Below are positions 18,476 to 27,304 of a stretch of 64,000 nt of DNA, piece by piece. The notes below the pieces were generated by a model. That model did no database searches. It was not told where the DNA came from and saw only the letters and a list, made by a program, of their open reading frames with translations. The position numbers were made by a program, and so were the translations under genes. The DNA lies in the NCBI RefSeq assembly GCF_019973615.1, contig NZ_AP024238.1:992001-1056000 (forward strand), given 5' to 3'. Positions within the stretch are counted from its first letter, which is position 1; each line of letters starts with the position of its first letter. The stretch is from Rhodoferax lithotrophicus (GTDB lineage: Bacteria; Pseudomonadota; Gammaproteobacteria; Burkholderiales; Burkholderiaceae_C).

Positions 18476-20686
18476 GTGAACCAGAATCCAAACCACGCCA
18501 TTCGCCTGTGGCTCATCATCGGGCTGCTGGCCTACCTGGTGCTGCCTTGGTACGCCATTCAAGATACCGCCTGGTACAGCGTGTTGCCCCAGGTTTTTGG
18601 GGGCACTGAAACGGCCAACGGCTTGCTCCAGGCGCTTCAGTATGGCCGTGTCTGGCTGGCGCTTGGCTTGGTCGGGTTGGGCTTAGCCGGTGTGGCGCTC
18701 TGGATGCCGCCTGGCCGACCACAAAGCAACTGGTTGCTCTCGGGTGGCTTGCTGGGTTTCTTGGGCTTGCTGCTCAGTGGTTTTGCGATTGGTTCCAAAG
18801 GCTGGTCATTTGCCGTGCTGAACACCCAGTTTGGCGAGCTGGCGGTGAACCAGTTCGGCATCGGCATCGGTGCCTTCATCGCCCTGCTGGCCTTGGTCAT
18901 GCTCACCGCCTTTGGCGTGGCCCGCCGGGGCTTTTTCAAGGGCGATTTGTTCATTGCCAGCGCGGTTCTTGGCTGCTCGGTGCTGCTGCTGCTGTTCATC
19001 GCCTTTCCTGTCACCAAAGCCTTGTACGGCGCGTTTTTGAATGAAGAAGGGCAGTGGGCCGTCTCGGCCATTTTTGAGCGCATTGGCAACGAGAGGGTCT
19101 GGGGTATAAATTGCCTGTCTGGCGGGGTGCGCTGCGGCGTGGCTTGGAACACCTTGTTTCTGGCCTTGCTCACTGCCACCGGTACCACCGTGATGGGCAC
19201 GATGATGGCGCTGCTGGCCGAGCGCAGTGCCAGCAAGCGGGTACAAACGCCGTTGCGGGTGGTGGCGCTGCTGCCCATCATCACGCCGCCCTTTGTGGTC
19301 GGCCTGGGGCTGATCCTGTTGTTTGGCCGGGCTGGCATCGTCAACCAGTTTTTGGAGTGGGCCTTTGATATTCCGCCCACACGCTGGTTTTATGGCCTGC
19401 TGGGGGTGTGGATTGCCCAGCTGTTTGCCTTCACGCCGATTGCCTTCATGATCATGCGTGGGGTGGTGCAGGGCGTGGCCCCTAGCATGGAAGAGGCCGC
19501 CCAAACCCTGCGCGCCAGCAAGCAGCAAACCTTTTTGACGGTGACCCTGCCCCTGCTCAAACCTGGGCTGGCCAATGCCTTTTTGGTTGGTTTCATTGAA
19601 AGTATTGCCGACTTTGGCAACCCAGTGGTGGTCGGCGGGCAGTTCTCGGTGCTCTCTACCGACATCTTTTTTGCCATTGTGGGGGCTCAATACGACCAGG
19701 GTCGGGCGGCCTCCCTGGCCTGGATTCTCACGGTCTTTGCACTGCTGGTGTTTGCCCTGCAACGCGGCCTGCTGGGCAAGCAAAACTACACCACTGTCAG
19801 TGGCAAGGGGGATGCGGGTATTCCCATGGCCTTGCCAGACGGTGTGCGCCGGGTCTTGAACGCCGTGGTCTACCCCTGGCTGGCCTTCACCGTGGTGGTC
19901 TACCTGTTTGCCTTTGCCGGTGGATTTGTGCAAACCTGGGGGCGTGACTACACCCTGACGCTGGCACATTTCAAAACCGCCTTCGGCCTGGAGTGGGGCG
20001 ACTTTGGCCTGGTCTGGGCCGGCACCGCCTGGAACTCATTTTTTACCACCATCAAGCTGGCGGGCATCTCCGCACCCATCACCGCCGCTGTCGGGCTGCT
20101 GATTGCCTACCTGCTGGCGCGTACCGAGTTTCGCGGTCAAGGCTGGTTTGAGTTTGTGGCCCTGCTGGCGTTTGCCATTCCGGGCACGGTGCTGGGGGTG
20201 AGCTACATCCTGGCCTTTAACGTGCCGCCGGTGGAGCTGACCGGCACGGGCCTGATCATTGTGCTGTGCTTCATGTTCCGCAATTTGCCGGTTGGTGTGC
20301 GGGCCGGTACGGCGGCCTTCAAACAGCTCGACAAATCGCTCGACGAAGCCTCGCTGATGCTGCGGGCCTCCACCTTCCAGACGCTGCGCCACGTGGTACT
20401 GCCCTTGCTCAAGCCTGCACTGGTGGCGGCACTGGTTTACAGCTTTGTCCGCGCCATGACCACGGTCAGCGCGGTGATCTTTTTGGTGACGGCCGAGAAC
20501 GAACTCGCCACCACCTACATCATTGGCCGCGTCGGCAACGGCGACTACGGCGTGGCGCTGGCGTATTGCACGGTGCTGATCCTGTTGATGTCGGCCTCGA
20601 TTGCGCTGATCCAGTTCCTGGTGGGTGAGCGCAAGCTGGGCCGGCGCAAAACACACGCCGCTGTAGCACCCATTTCGGCCCACTAA
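18476..20686 (+). CDS. Fused double permease of the ABC transporter
   Basis: A 736-residue inner-membrane protein with two permease domains in one chain. EAA-loop motifs occur twice: EEAAQTLRASKQQTF...LPLLKPGL in the first half and DEASLMLRASTFQTL...LPLLKPAL in the second, the FbpB/AfuB arrangement. The start is a GTG at 18476 with a weak ribosome-binding site; no better upstream start was seen. It is 48 bases after the binding-protein gene and 25 before the ATPase gene. Confidence 0.88.
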   Translation: MNQNPNHAIRLWLIIGLLAYLVLPWYAIQDTAWYSVLPQVFGGTETANGLLQALQYGRVWLALGLVGLGLAGVALWMPPGRPQSNWLLSGGLLGFLGLLLSGFAIGSKGWSFAVLNTQFGELAVNQFGIGIGAFIALLALVMLTAFGVARRGFFKGDLFIASAVLGCSVLLLLFIAFPVTKALYGAFLNEEGQWAVSAIFERIGNERVWGINCLSGGVRCGVAWNTLFLALLTATGTTVMGTMMALLAERSASKRVQTPLRVVALLPIITPPFVVGLGLILLFGRAGIVNQFLEWAFDIPPTRWFYGLLGVWIAQLFAFTPIAFMIMRGVVQGVAPSMEEAAQTLRASKQQTFLTVTLPLLKPGLANAFLVGFIESIADFGNPVVVGGQFSVLSTDIFFAIVGAQYDQGRAASLAWILTVFALLVFALQRGLLGKQNYTTVSGKGDAGIPMALPDGVRRVLNAVVYPWLAFTVVVYLFAFAGGFVQTWGRDYTLTLAHFKTAFGLEWGDFGLVWAGTAWNSFFTTIKLAGISAPITAAVGLLIAYLLARTEFRGQGWFEFVALLAFAIPGTVLGVSYILAFNVPPVELTGTGLIIVLCFMFRNLPVGVRAGTAAFKQLDKSLDEASLMLRASTFQTLRHVVLPLLKPALVAALVYSFVRAMTTVSAVIFLVTAENELATTYIIGRVGNGDYGVALAYCTVLILLMSASIALIQFLVGERKLGRRKTHAAVAPISAH

Positions 20687-20711
20687 AGGGCAACCCTTAC
20701 CGAGCAAACAC

Positions 20712-21758
20712 ATGAGTTACGGCGTTGAATTCAAAAACATCACCAAGCGTTACGGCACCGACAACAGCGCCCCGCTGGTGATCAAAGGGGTGGATTTCGA
20801 GATCGAAAAAGGTTCACTCACCACCATCCTCGGGCCGTCAGGCTGCGGCAAAACCACCGTGCTGCGCATGATTGCCGGGCTGGAAACCCCCACCAGCGGG
20901 CAAATTCTCATGGCGGGCAAAGATGTCACCACACTCGGGCCCGCCGACCGCAATGTGAGCATGATGTTCCAGAGCTACGCCCTGTTCCCGCACATGAACG
21001 TGCTGGAAAACGTGATGTACGGCCTGAAGATGTCCGGCGTTGAGAAAGCCGAGGCCACCCGGCGTGCGGTGGAAACCCTGGGCAATGTCGGTCTGGTCGG
21101 CTATGACGACCGCCTGCCCAGCGAACTCTCGGGAGGCCAGCAGCAGCGTGTGGCGCTGGCCCGTGCGCTGGTGCTGGAGCCCGGTGTGCTGCTGTTTGAC
21201 GAACCCCTGAGCAATCTGGATGCCCGTCTGCGGCGCGATATGCGCGAAGAAATCCGTAGCCTGCAGCAGCGTCTGCACCTCACCGTAGCCTATGTCACCC
21301 ATGACCAGAGCGAGGCGCTGGCGGTGAGTGACCAGATCATCGTGATGGACGACGGCCTGATTGCCCAGCGCGGCACACCACAAGACATGTACGAGCGCCC
21401 TGGCAGCGAGTTTGTGGCTGGTTTCATGGGCGAGGCCATGCTGTTTCCCGGTGTCGCCGATGCCCGTGGCGGCGTGCAACTGGGGCCTTTGCAGGTGATG
21501 TCACGCCAGGCGGTGGCCGCAGGCCAGGTCAAGGTGGCGGTGCGGCCCGAGGCCTGGCACATTCACCGCGACGGCACCGGGCTGGCCGCCAAACTGCTCA
21601 AGCTGGCTTACCTGGGCAGCTTTTTTGAGTACACCTTTGAGACCGCGCTGGGGCCGATCTTTGTGGTTTCCCCCGACCTCACCGATGTGTTGAGCCTGGG
21701 CAGCCAGGTCGGGCTGACGCTGGCTGACCATGGTGTGTCGGTGGTGGCGGTGGCTTGA
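20712..21758 (+). CDS. ATPase subunit of the ABC transporter
   Basis: 348 residues with Walker A GPSGCGKTT, signature LSGGQQQRVALARAL and Walker B VLLFDEPLSNLD, then a C-terminal TOBE-like domain, as in FbpC/PotA-type importers. It completes the binding-protein/permease/ATPase operon. A repeat copy (21761-21812) follows the stop immediately, before the convergent GntR gene. Confidence 0.9.
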   Translation: MSYGVEFKNITKRYGTDNSAPLVIKGVDFEIEKGSLTTILGPSGCGKTTVLRMIAGLETPTSGQILMAGKDVTTLGPADRNVSMMFQSYALFPHMNVLENVMYGLKMSGVEKAEATRRAVETLGNVGLVGYDDRLPSELSGGQQQRVALARALVLEPGVLLFDEPLSNLDARLRRDMREEIRSLQQRLHLTVAYVTHDQSEALAVSDQIIVMDDGLIAQRGTPQDMYERPGSEFVAGFMGEAMLFPGVADARGGVQLGPLQVMSRQAVAAGQVKVAVRPEAWHIHRDGTGLAAKLLKLAYLGSFFEYTFETALGPIFVVSPDLTDVLSLGSQVGLTLADHGVSVVAVA

Positions 21759-21760
21759 TG

Positions 21761-21812
21761 CTATTGATTGTGTAGCTTCTTGCGCTTACTACATAAGCAC
21801 TAGAGGCCAAAA
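21761..21812 (-). repeat. Palindromic intergenic repeat, copy A
   Basis: Reads tAGCTTCTTGCGCTTactacaTAAGCaCtAGAGGCC on the plus strand, i.e. the reverse orientation of the copies at 25065 and 28151. It fills the gap between two convergent genes. The inner GCGCTT/AAGCaC arms can form a hairpin followed by A/T-rich sequence, so it may double as a terminator. Confidence 0.7.
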
Positions 21813-21815
21813 AGG

Positions 21816-22529
21816 CTATTCAACAAGTTGAGATTGCCGTTTGACGATGTCATGTGTCATGCGCACATGCGCCTCCAGCGCCAGCGCTGCACGCGCCTCT
21901 TGTCGGTTGATGGCGGCCTGAAAAATGGTTTCGTGCTCTTCGTGCACATGGCGCTCGGTCACATGGGCGGCCGTCAGCCGCCAGTTGATGTTGCGGTAGC
22001 GCTCACCATGGCGGTACAGAATCGCCAGCATGTATTTGGTCCAGGGTGAGTCAAAGGCGGCAATCAAGGCATCGTGGAAATTCTTGTTGCGCTGCTCCCA
22101 CAACTGCGGTTCGGGGCCGTTGGCTGGGTCTTCAATTTGTGTCAGCAGCTGGTAGCTGGCCCGCAGCGCGGCCTCCCATTCGGCACCGCCGTGGCGAATG
22201 GACTGGCGCAAGGCCTCGGTTTCCAGCATCACGCGGGTATTGGTCACGTCTTCCAGGTCGGTGAGTGATATTGGGGCCACCCGGAAGCCGCGTTGCCCCT
22301 CGGCACTGACCAGCGCGTCAGACACCAGCAGGGACAAGGCTTCACGCAGCGTGCTGGCCCCCACCTGGTACTGATCCTTGAGGTGTTCCACCCGCAGCTT
22401 TTCCCCCGGCGCGAGCTTGCCGCAGATCACGTCCTGGCGCAGGTTCAGGTAGGCGCGCTCGGCCAGCGTGCGGGGGGCGGCAATGTTGGTTTCAACGTGG
22501 CTGGTCATGGCTTGTTTTATGGGGGACAT
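21816..22529 (-). CDS. GntR-family (FadR/FCD subgroup) transcriptional regulator
   Basis: 237 residues: a winged helix near residues 20-85 ([25 protein letters not shown] … [18 protein letters not shown]) and an all-helical FCD ligand domain. AAGGAA stands 6 bases before the start. Its first 13 bases overlap the 3' end of the sigma-54 activator gene, so it is expected to be co-transcribed with it. FCD regulators usually sense small carboxylic acids; the target here is unknown and could be the upstream activator's regulon or the adjacent transporter. Confidence 0.85.
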   Translation of the reverse strand: MSPIKQAMTSHVETNIAAPRTLAERAYLNLRQDVICGKLAPGEKLRVEHLKDQYQVGASTLREALSLLVSDALVSAEGQRGFRVAPISLTDLEDVTNTRVMLETEALRQSIRHGGAEWEAALRASYQLLTQIEDPANGPEPQLWEQRNKNFHDALIAAFDSPWTKYMLAILYRHGERYRNINWRLTAAHVTERHVHEEHETIFQAAINRQEARAALALEAHVRMTHDIVKRQSQLVE

Positions 22530-24244
22530 TCATTTTTCCTTGGGTGTTCACCGGCGGTATCCGGCGCGTCCTGGTCACGCTCCAGGCTGCGTTTTTGCCG
22601 GTAGGCCAGTTGCGCACGACTCAGACCCAGCAGGCGTGCCGCCTGCGCCAGGTTGCCACCGGCACGTGCCACGGCATGGTTCAGCACACGCGCCTCAATC
22701 ACGTCGAGCGAGCTGCCGCTGTCCAGAATGCGGGCGCTCAAGTCGTCGTCTTGTGCGCTGGGCAGTTCAGTCAGGTGGCCATGGGCATCAAAACTGGTTT
22801 GCGCGGTTTTGGGCAGGTTGGGGAACAGGTGCTCAACTTCAATCATGCCGCCCTGGCAGGCCAGAATCACCCCCCGCTCGACCAGGTTTTCCAGCTCGCG
22901 CACATTGCCGGGCCAGGGGTGTTGCTCCAGTGCCTGCATGGCACGCTCGGCAAAACCGGCCACCCGTTTGTCGTGCAGGCTGCAAAAACGCGCCAGCATG
23001 GCGTTGGCCAGCACCGAAATGTCGGCCAGGCGCTCCCGCAGTGGTGGCAGGCAAATGGGATACACATTCAGCCGGTACCACAAGTCCTGGCGGAAGCGGC
23101 CCTCGCGCACGGCTTTTTCCAGATCCACATTGGTGGCGGCGATCAGGCGCACATTCACCTGGCGGGTGGTCTCCGCGCCCACGCGCTCTACCTCGCCCTC
23201 TTGCAACACGCGCAGTAATTTGGCCTGCGCGGGCAGGGGCAAGTCGCCCACCTCATCCAGCAGCAAGGTGCCGCCGTGGGCACGCTCAAAACGCCCGGTA
23301 CGTGCCGCATGGGCCCCGGTGTAAGCGCCTTTTTCCACGCCAAACAGCTCGGCCTCAATCAACTCGGCGGGTAGTGCGGCGCAATTCACCGCCACAAATG
23401 GCGCGCTGCTGCGCGGCGAAAGCTCATGCAGGGCGCGGGCAAAACGCTCTTTGCCGGAGCCGGTTTCACCCGTCAACAGCACCGTCACCTGGGTTTTGGC
23501 GGCCTTTTCCATCAAGGCATAGGCCTGGCGGAAGGCGGCTGACTTGCCAATAAGCTGGCGGCTGGGGTGCTCTGGCTCGATGCTGGATTTGAGCGCTTCC
23601 ACCTGCAATTGCAGCGCCTCCATCTTCTCCATCAGCGAGTCGTCGGTGAAATACATGCGGTGCGCCTCACCGTCGGGCCATTCCTCGATGGGCTTGCCCA
23701 CAATCAGGCAATGGTCATCGCCACAGGCGGCGCAGCGCGTTTCCTTGAACAGAATGAGTTTGCCCATGAACGCACTGGTGTAACCACTGGCATAACCCAG
23801 CAGCGCCCAGCAAGCCGGGTCAGCCACCACACCAAACCTCTGCTGGTGCGCATAGGCCTCCCAGGAATGATCCCAACGGAACTCCCCGTAAAACTGCCCC
23901 GCCGCCACATCAAACGTGAGCTTGGTCGGCGTGACCCGCGCCGCACCTTCCAGCATGTGCAACTGCGGCCCCACCAGAAACTGGCTTTCCATGCTGTCGT
24001 TGGGCCGCTGCTTGATGGCGTATTCGGCATCGCTCAGGCCCGAGGCGTAGCCCATGCGGGTCAGAATGCGCCGCGCATGGTCGGCCCCTACCGAGTTCAT
24101 CAAGTCCTGGCGCAAGGCCGCCAGGGCAGAGGTGTGCATCAGCACCATGCGCCGGTCACCCAGCCAAATGGCACCGCTGTCAGGCTCGAACCGCAACAGC
24201 CTGCGCAAATCGCTGTCCGGGGGGTATTTGAAATTTTGTGGCAC
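22517..24244 (-). CDS. Phenol-sensing sigma-54 activator (MopR/DmpR/PoxR type)
   Basis: 575 residues. XylR-N and V4R sensor region (about 15-190), a coiled-coil linker, an AAA+ domain with Walker A GETGSGKE (259-266) and the sigma-54 contact loop GAYTGA (306-311; usually GAFTGA), and a C-terminal Fis-type helix-turn-helix. The sensor has C145, E168, C171 and C179, the same spacing as the MopR zinc site (C155/E178/C181/C189). H96 and W124 fall at the positions of MopR's phenol-binding H106 and W134. This predicts phenol as effector and the operon at 28587 as target. GTG start with AGGAGA 5 bases upstream. Confidence 0.92.
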   Translation of the reverse strand: MPQNFKYPPDSDLRRLLRFEPDSGAIWLGDRRMVLMHTSALAALRQDLMNSVGADHARRILTRMGYASGLSDAEYAIKQRPNDSMESQFLVGPQLHMLEGAARVTPTKLTFDVAAGQFYGEFRWDHSWEAYAHQQRFGVVADPACWALLGYASGYTSAFMGKLILFKETRCAACGDDHCLIVGKPIEEWPDGEAHRMYFTDDSLMEKMEALQLQVEALKSSIEPEHPSRQLIGKSAAFRQAYALMEKAAKTQVTVLLTGETGSGKERFARALHELSPRSSAPFVAVNCAALPAELIEAELFGVEKGAYTGAHAARTGRFERAHGGTLLLDEVGDLPLPAQAKLLRVLQEGEVERVGAETTRQVNVRLIAATNVDLEKAVREGRFRQDLWYRLNVYPICLPPLRERLADISVLANAMLARFCSLHDKRVAGFAERAMQALEQHPWPGNVRELENLVERGVILACQGGMIEVEHLFPNLPKTAQTSFDAHGHLTELPSAQDDDLSARILDSGSSLDVIEARVLNHAVARAGGNLAQAARLLGLSRAQLAYRQKRSLERDQDAPDTAGEHPRKNECPP

Positions 24245-24278
24245 GTTGTCTCCTGCAAGACCTTAGGGTCATTTTTCT

Positions 24279-24291
24279 CGACATTATGTCG
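24279..24291. promoter_or_regulatory. Perfect palindrome before the phenol activator gene
   Basis: CGACATTATGTCG, perfect around a central T, lies 35 bases upstream of the activator's start, where an operator would act. The cognate protein is unknown. Confidence 0.4.
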
Positions 24292-24465
24292 CTGGATGAC
24301 CGGAAAAAATTGAAGGAAGCGGGGCGTGTGTTTGGATTCTCGAGAATATGCAATGGATGAAAGTTGGCTTGGGGTTCCACAATTCTGGGGCTGCTACATG
24401 GCAGCCAGGCTTGTGGTTCCGTCGCACTGGTGTTTTGATGTGTTGAGCATGACGGTGGAGGGCGC

Positions 24466-24491
24466 TTAAATCCCCCAAATGGGGGATTTAA
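24466..24491. promoter_or_regulatory. Perfect 11-bp inverted repeat upstream of the cytochrome c gene
   Basis: TTAAATCCCCC and GGGGGATTTAA flank a 4-base AAAT centre. It lies 62 bases before the cytochrome gene. It has no following T-tract, so an operator is at least as likely as a terminator. Confidence 0.5.
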
Positions 24492-24553
24492 AACTCCGAG
24501 GCGAATCGCTAGGATGCAGATGGGCTTAAGTTTGTTAACCAAGAGCATCATTC

Positions 24554-24979
24554 ATGAAGACCCCCCTTTCCTTTGACAAGTTGGCACTGACCTTGATACG
24601 TCGAACGGTCTTGCTGTGTCTGGCACTCGTCCCGCTGACCTCTCTGGCCCGCAATGAACTCCAGGTGTGCGATAGCCATGTCTTGGTGCGCGGGGCAGAA
24701 ATGGCGATCAATAAAGCCTGCTTAGGCTGCCATACGCTGGACACCAAACGTGTCGGCCCCACTTACATCGAGATTGCCACCCGCTATGAGCACAACCCGG
24801 ACATGGTGCTGCTGCTGGCCAACAAGATCAAACATGGCAGCAATGGCATCTGGGGCGCAGCGGTGATGCCCGCCAACCCCGTCACGGATGAAGACGCGTT
24901 GATCCTCGCCCGCTGGATTCTCACCTTGCGCGGTGTCCGGCCACCAGAAAACCAGTTTTCAAGTCGCCTTCGCCCGTGA
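24554..24979 (+). CDS. Small class I cytochrome c
   Basis: 141 residues: an N-terminal signal/anchor (LALTLIRRTVLLCLALVPLTSLA), then the haem motif CLGCH in KACLGCHTLDTKRVGPTYIEI. The later methionine of AAVMPANPVTDEDA is the probable sixth ligand, the c551/c5-type pattern. It is a periplasmic electron carrier. It stands alone between the activator and an SPFH gene; any link to aromatic oxidation is only positional. Confidence 0.88.
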   Translation: MKTPLSFDKLALTLIRRTVLLCLALVPLTSLARNELQVCDSHVLVRGAEMAINKACLGCHTLDTKRVGPTYIEIATRYEHNPDMVLLLANKIKHGSNGIWGAAVMPANPVTDEDALILARWILTLRGVRPPENQFSSRLRP

Positions 24980-25064
24980 ATGGATCGGGTGGGTTGCCCC
25001 AAGTTTGAGGGCCAGGTCTGCCATAGAGATGAGCCACGCGCCATTCCATCTGCATCATTGAAAA

Positions 25065-25126
25065 GTTATAAAAAATCAGCCTGTAGCGCTTATTTCAATT
25101 GCGCAAGCAGCTATCTATTCAATAGC
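25065..25126 (+). repeat. Palindromic intergenic repeat, copy C
   Basis: Contains CTGTAGCGCTT, an 8-base centre and TGCGCAAGCAGCTA, nearly identical in its arms to the copy at 28151. It lies in the gap between the cytochrome gene and the SPFH gene. Confidence 0.8.
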
Positions 25127-25254
25127 AATAAAAATCCTGGCCGGGTCTGGGTGCGCAGGCAAAAGTGGCGTAGCGCTTACCCAACACCCTTCAATGGGCA
25201 CCCAGCGTCTCCCTGTACCATCACCAACCCCGTCCATACACCTGTAGCCACACC

Positions 25255-26055
25255 ATGAAACGCACCGCCATCACGCTGACCGCTGCCATCGCCACCCTGC
25301 TGATCAGCGGCTGCACCCGCATTGAAACCGGCGAGGTGGGCCTGCGCATCAACTTTGACAAGACCACCGACCCCACGGAACGGCTGCCGGGGTCGTTCAA
25401 CCAGACGTTGGTGGGCGACATCCTCACCTTCAAGGTGCAGGATGTCGCGGTGGCGGTGGACAACATGACCCCGCTGGCCTCTGACAACTCCACCATCAAG
25501 GACTTTGACATGACGGTGGTCTACAACGTCAATCCGGCGGCGGTGTCCGAGTTGTGGACCACCAAAAACAAGACTTTTCACGGAGTGTCTGACAAAGGCG
25601 GTGACATTTTGCTGATGCAAAACTACGTGGCCCTGAGCGCCCGCAATGCGGCATACAAGGTGGCGCGAGAGTATGAATCCCTGAAGATGGCCGACAACCG
25701 GCAGACCATTGAGCAGAAGATTCGCGACAGCATCATCAAAACCCTGACCGAAGAAAAGCTGGCCGAGAAAATCACCGTCTCACAGGTGCAGGTGCGCGCC
25801 ATCACCCCGGCCGATGTGATTGTGGCCAGCGCCAACGAACTGGTACGCGCCCAGAACGAACTCAAAACCAAAGAGGTGGAAGTGCAGACCGCCAAAAAAG
25901 AGGCCGAACGCATCGCCGCCCTGAACGCCAACGCTGGGGCCATCGGCTACATGAACGCCATGGCCAACCTGAAAATTGCCGAAGGCGTGGCCAACGGCAA
26001 GGTGCAAACCATCGTGGTGCCGTATGACTTCAAGGGCATCGTCAACGCGAAGTGA
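25255..26055 (+). CDS. SPFH/prohibitin-like lipoprotein
   Basis: 266 residues. A lipobox (LLISGC) gives a predicted lipid-anchored mature protein starting at Cys19. A band-7/SPFH domain follows (about 25-190), then a helical, Lys/Glu-rich coiled-coil segment (LKTKEVEVQTAKKEAERIAAL). SPFH proteins scaffold membrane microdomains or protease complexes; the client here is unknown. Confidence 0.82.
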   Translation: MKRTAITLTAAIATLLISGCTRIETGEVGLRINFDKTTDPTERLPGSFNQTLVGDILTFKVQDVAVAVDNMTPLASDNSTIKDFDMTVVYNVNPAAVSELWTTKNKTFHGVSDKGGDILLMQNYVALSARNAAYKVAREYESLKMADNRQTIEQKIRDSIIKTLTEEKLAEKITVSQVQVRAITPADVIVASANELVRAQNELKTKEVEVQTAKKEAERIAALNANAGAIGYMNAMANLKIAEGVANGKVQTIVVPYDFKGIVNAK

Positions 26056-26242
26056 GGTGCCCTTCGGTGGCGCTCACGCTGCCGACTGCGGCAACGTCAC
26101 TGGCACACGGCCTGCGCCAGTGGCTGCGACAAGCTCAAAAAAATCGGGCAAGGCCTTCGGTCTGCACTGCGAAACTGTGAGTTGGAGGGTGCGGGCGGTG
26201 GAGTTGGGTTTGAGGGGAGTGACGGGAGTGTTGCAATGCAAG

Positions 26243-26309
26243 ACCTGACGTTCAAAATCACCGGGCTGCGCGGCTTTTCGCGCAGGTCCGGTGCATTGCA
26301 GGGTTAGAG
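26243..26309 (-). repeat. Integron attC site of cassette 2
   Basis: On the minus strand: core CTCTAAC, then a hairpin with CACCGG/CCGGTG and CTGCGCG/CGCGCAG arms around a 6-base loop, then GTCAGGT. The last core is one base off the GTTRRRY consensus (GTC for GTT). The first core with its flank (GGGCTCTAA) is the exact complement of the cassette's own first bases at 27223 (TTAGAGCCC), as integrase-made cassettes require. An outer TGCAATGCA/TGCATTGCA pair frames much of the structure. Confidence 0.75.
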
Positions 26310-27223
26310 CCCGTTGGCCCTTGCGACCGTCATCCTTCATTTCGATACCAGTGATTGCGTAGTTGTTTGCCGCATCTCTGCGTTGCTGGTCATGATCGAC
26401 CGCCCTGCATTAACGGTCATTTCCATTGAAGTGGTCGACGTCGTATTACGCATCAAGTTGCTACGCACGTCATATTCCATCGCCCCAGTTCCGCTACCCG
26501 ACGCCTGGACGCGCATTGACGTTGGCACTTGATCGATCGTATACGTAAAATTCAAAGAAAATTGTGCAATGCCATTCGCAATGCGTTGCAAGGTGTATTT
26601 GGCATCGACGGCAAATCGAATTGGCTGAAAGCCGGGTACCGGCATATCGAAATAAGACTTCTGGTCAATCGATCCACCGACTTGTACGTGCGCACCTTCC
26701 ATCGACTTCATCGACCCGAATAGATTCTCTAAGAATTGCGGAAGCATGGTGGTGACCTCTGGTTTCAGATGGCCTCCGTCCAGAGAGACGAACTCAATTT
26801 TCCCGTTGGGTCTGACTAGAGCGTTGATGCTTCCGTCGACGAAATCGGTAAGTGGCGCCCTCATCGCGAAAGCCTTGCCATCACGATCCACAGTGTGAGA
26901 CTCTGCTTTTAAGAATTGAATCCTGAGCGGAAAACTCCCATCACTATTCGCTTCTGAAGCCACCGTCCTCTGATGATTGCGTTGGCGAGTATGTGTCAGA
27001 TGGGGAAACGAAACCCCACGGGCACGATTTCTTTCGATAAGTTCTTGATCACCAGTCAAGTTCAAGATCAGCTTTGCGTCGTTTTCTGTAATGACGTCTA
27101 CGACACGTCCAGGTTTTGGCGCAAATGACAGCGTTACGGACTCGACCGCGGTGGCGGGCGACGCAAGGCTGGCTAAGAGAAGCAGTATCGAAAGAGTTCG
27201 ACGCATCATGTAAAGGGCTCTAA
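26249..27223 (-). mobile_element. Integron gene cassette 2
   Basis: Begins at G^TTAGAGCCC (27224/27223) and ends in the attC at 26243-26309. It holds a single gene with only 14 bases between cassette edge and start codon, and no visible promoter, as is typical of cassettes. Its far end is slightly degenerate and no further cassette was found beyond it. Confidence 0.72.
26337..27209 (-). CDS. Cassette-borne exported protein of unknown function
   Basis: 290 residues from the first of two adjacent ATGs (27209). A signal peptide (RTLSILLLLASLASPATA) leads into a mostly beta-strand-like sequence with no motif I recognise; segments such as FVSLDGGHLKPEV and SFDMPVPGF-like turns suggest a secreted or periplasmic beta-rich domain. 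It is the only gene of cassette 2. No Shine-Dalgarno sequence fits in the 14-base leader. Confidence 0.72.
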   Translation of the reverse strand: MMRRTLSILLLLASLASPATAVESVTLSFAPKPGRVVDVITENDAKLILNLTGDQELIERNRARGVSFPHLTHTRQRNHQRTVASEANSDGSFPLRIQFLKAESHTVDRDGKAFAMRAPLTDFVDGSINALVRPNGKIEFVSLDGGHLKPEVTTMLPQFLENLFGSMKSMEGAHVQVGGSIDQKSYFDMPVPGFQPIRFAVDAKYTLQRIANGIAQFSLNFTYTIDQVPTSMRVQASGSGTGAMEYDVRSNLMRNTTSTTSMEMTVNAGRSIMTSNAEMRQTTTQSLVSK

Positions 27224-27304
27224 CGTCAAAGCTGCCCAGCACGCAGCAAGCGCCGCGCAGCGGCATCCTGCTGCTGTGTGTCCGTGCCGAGCGAAATGTT
27301 AGCC
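27218..27304 (-). repeat. Integron attC site of cassette 1
   Basis: 87 bp, bounded on the minus strand by GGCTAAC (27304-27298) and GTTAGAG (27224-27218). Between them are arms CACGCAGCA / TGCTGCTGTG and a tip GCCGC-gca-GCGGC, a strand-foldable structure as required by integron integrases. GGCTAA is complementary to the start of its own cassette (TTAGCC at 27664). Confidence 0.8.

Larger units (their letters stand above)
24245..24553. other. Divergent regulatory region, activator / cytochrome c gene
   Basis: About 309 bases without a gene. It contains two strong inverted repeats listed separately (24279-24291 and 24466-24491). No sigma-54 promoter was recognised on either strand. Confidence 0.5.

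Noticed and set aside
18806..19969. 387-codon minus-strand frame inside the permease gene
   Set aside because: Composition (Gln/His/Gly-rich) is a shadow of hydrophobic codons on the real strand.
26098..26122. CACTGGC / GCCAGTG hairpin after the SPFH gene as a terminator
   Set aside because: The stem is perfect but no T-tract follows on the plus strand (an A-run does, 16 bases later), so terminator function is not supported.
26074..26340. 88-codon minus-strand frame covering attC 2
   Set aside because: It runs through the attC hairpin and the gap after the SPFH gene with no ribosome-binding site or family; treated as chance.
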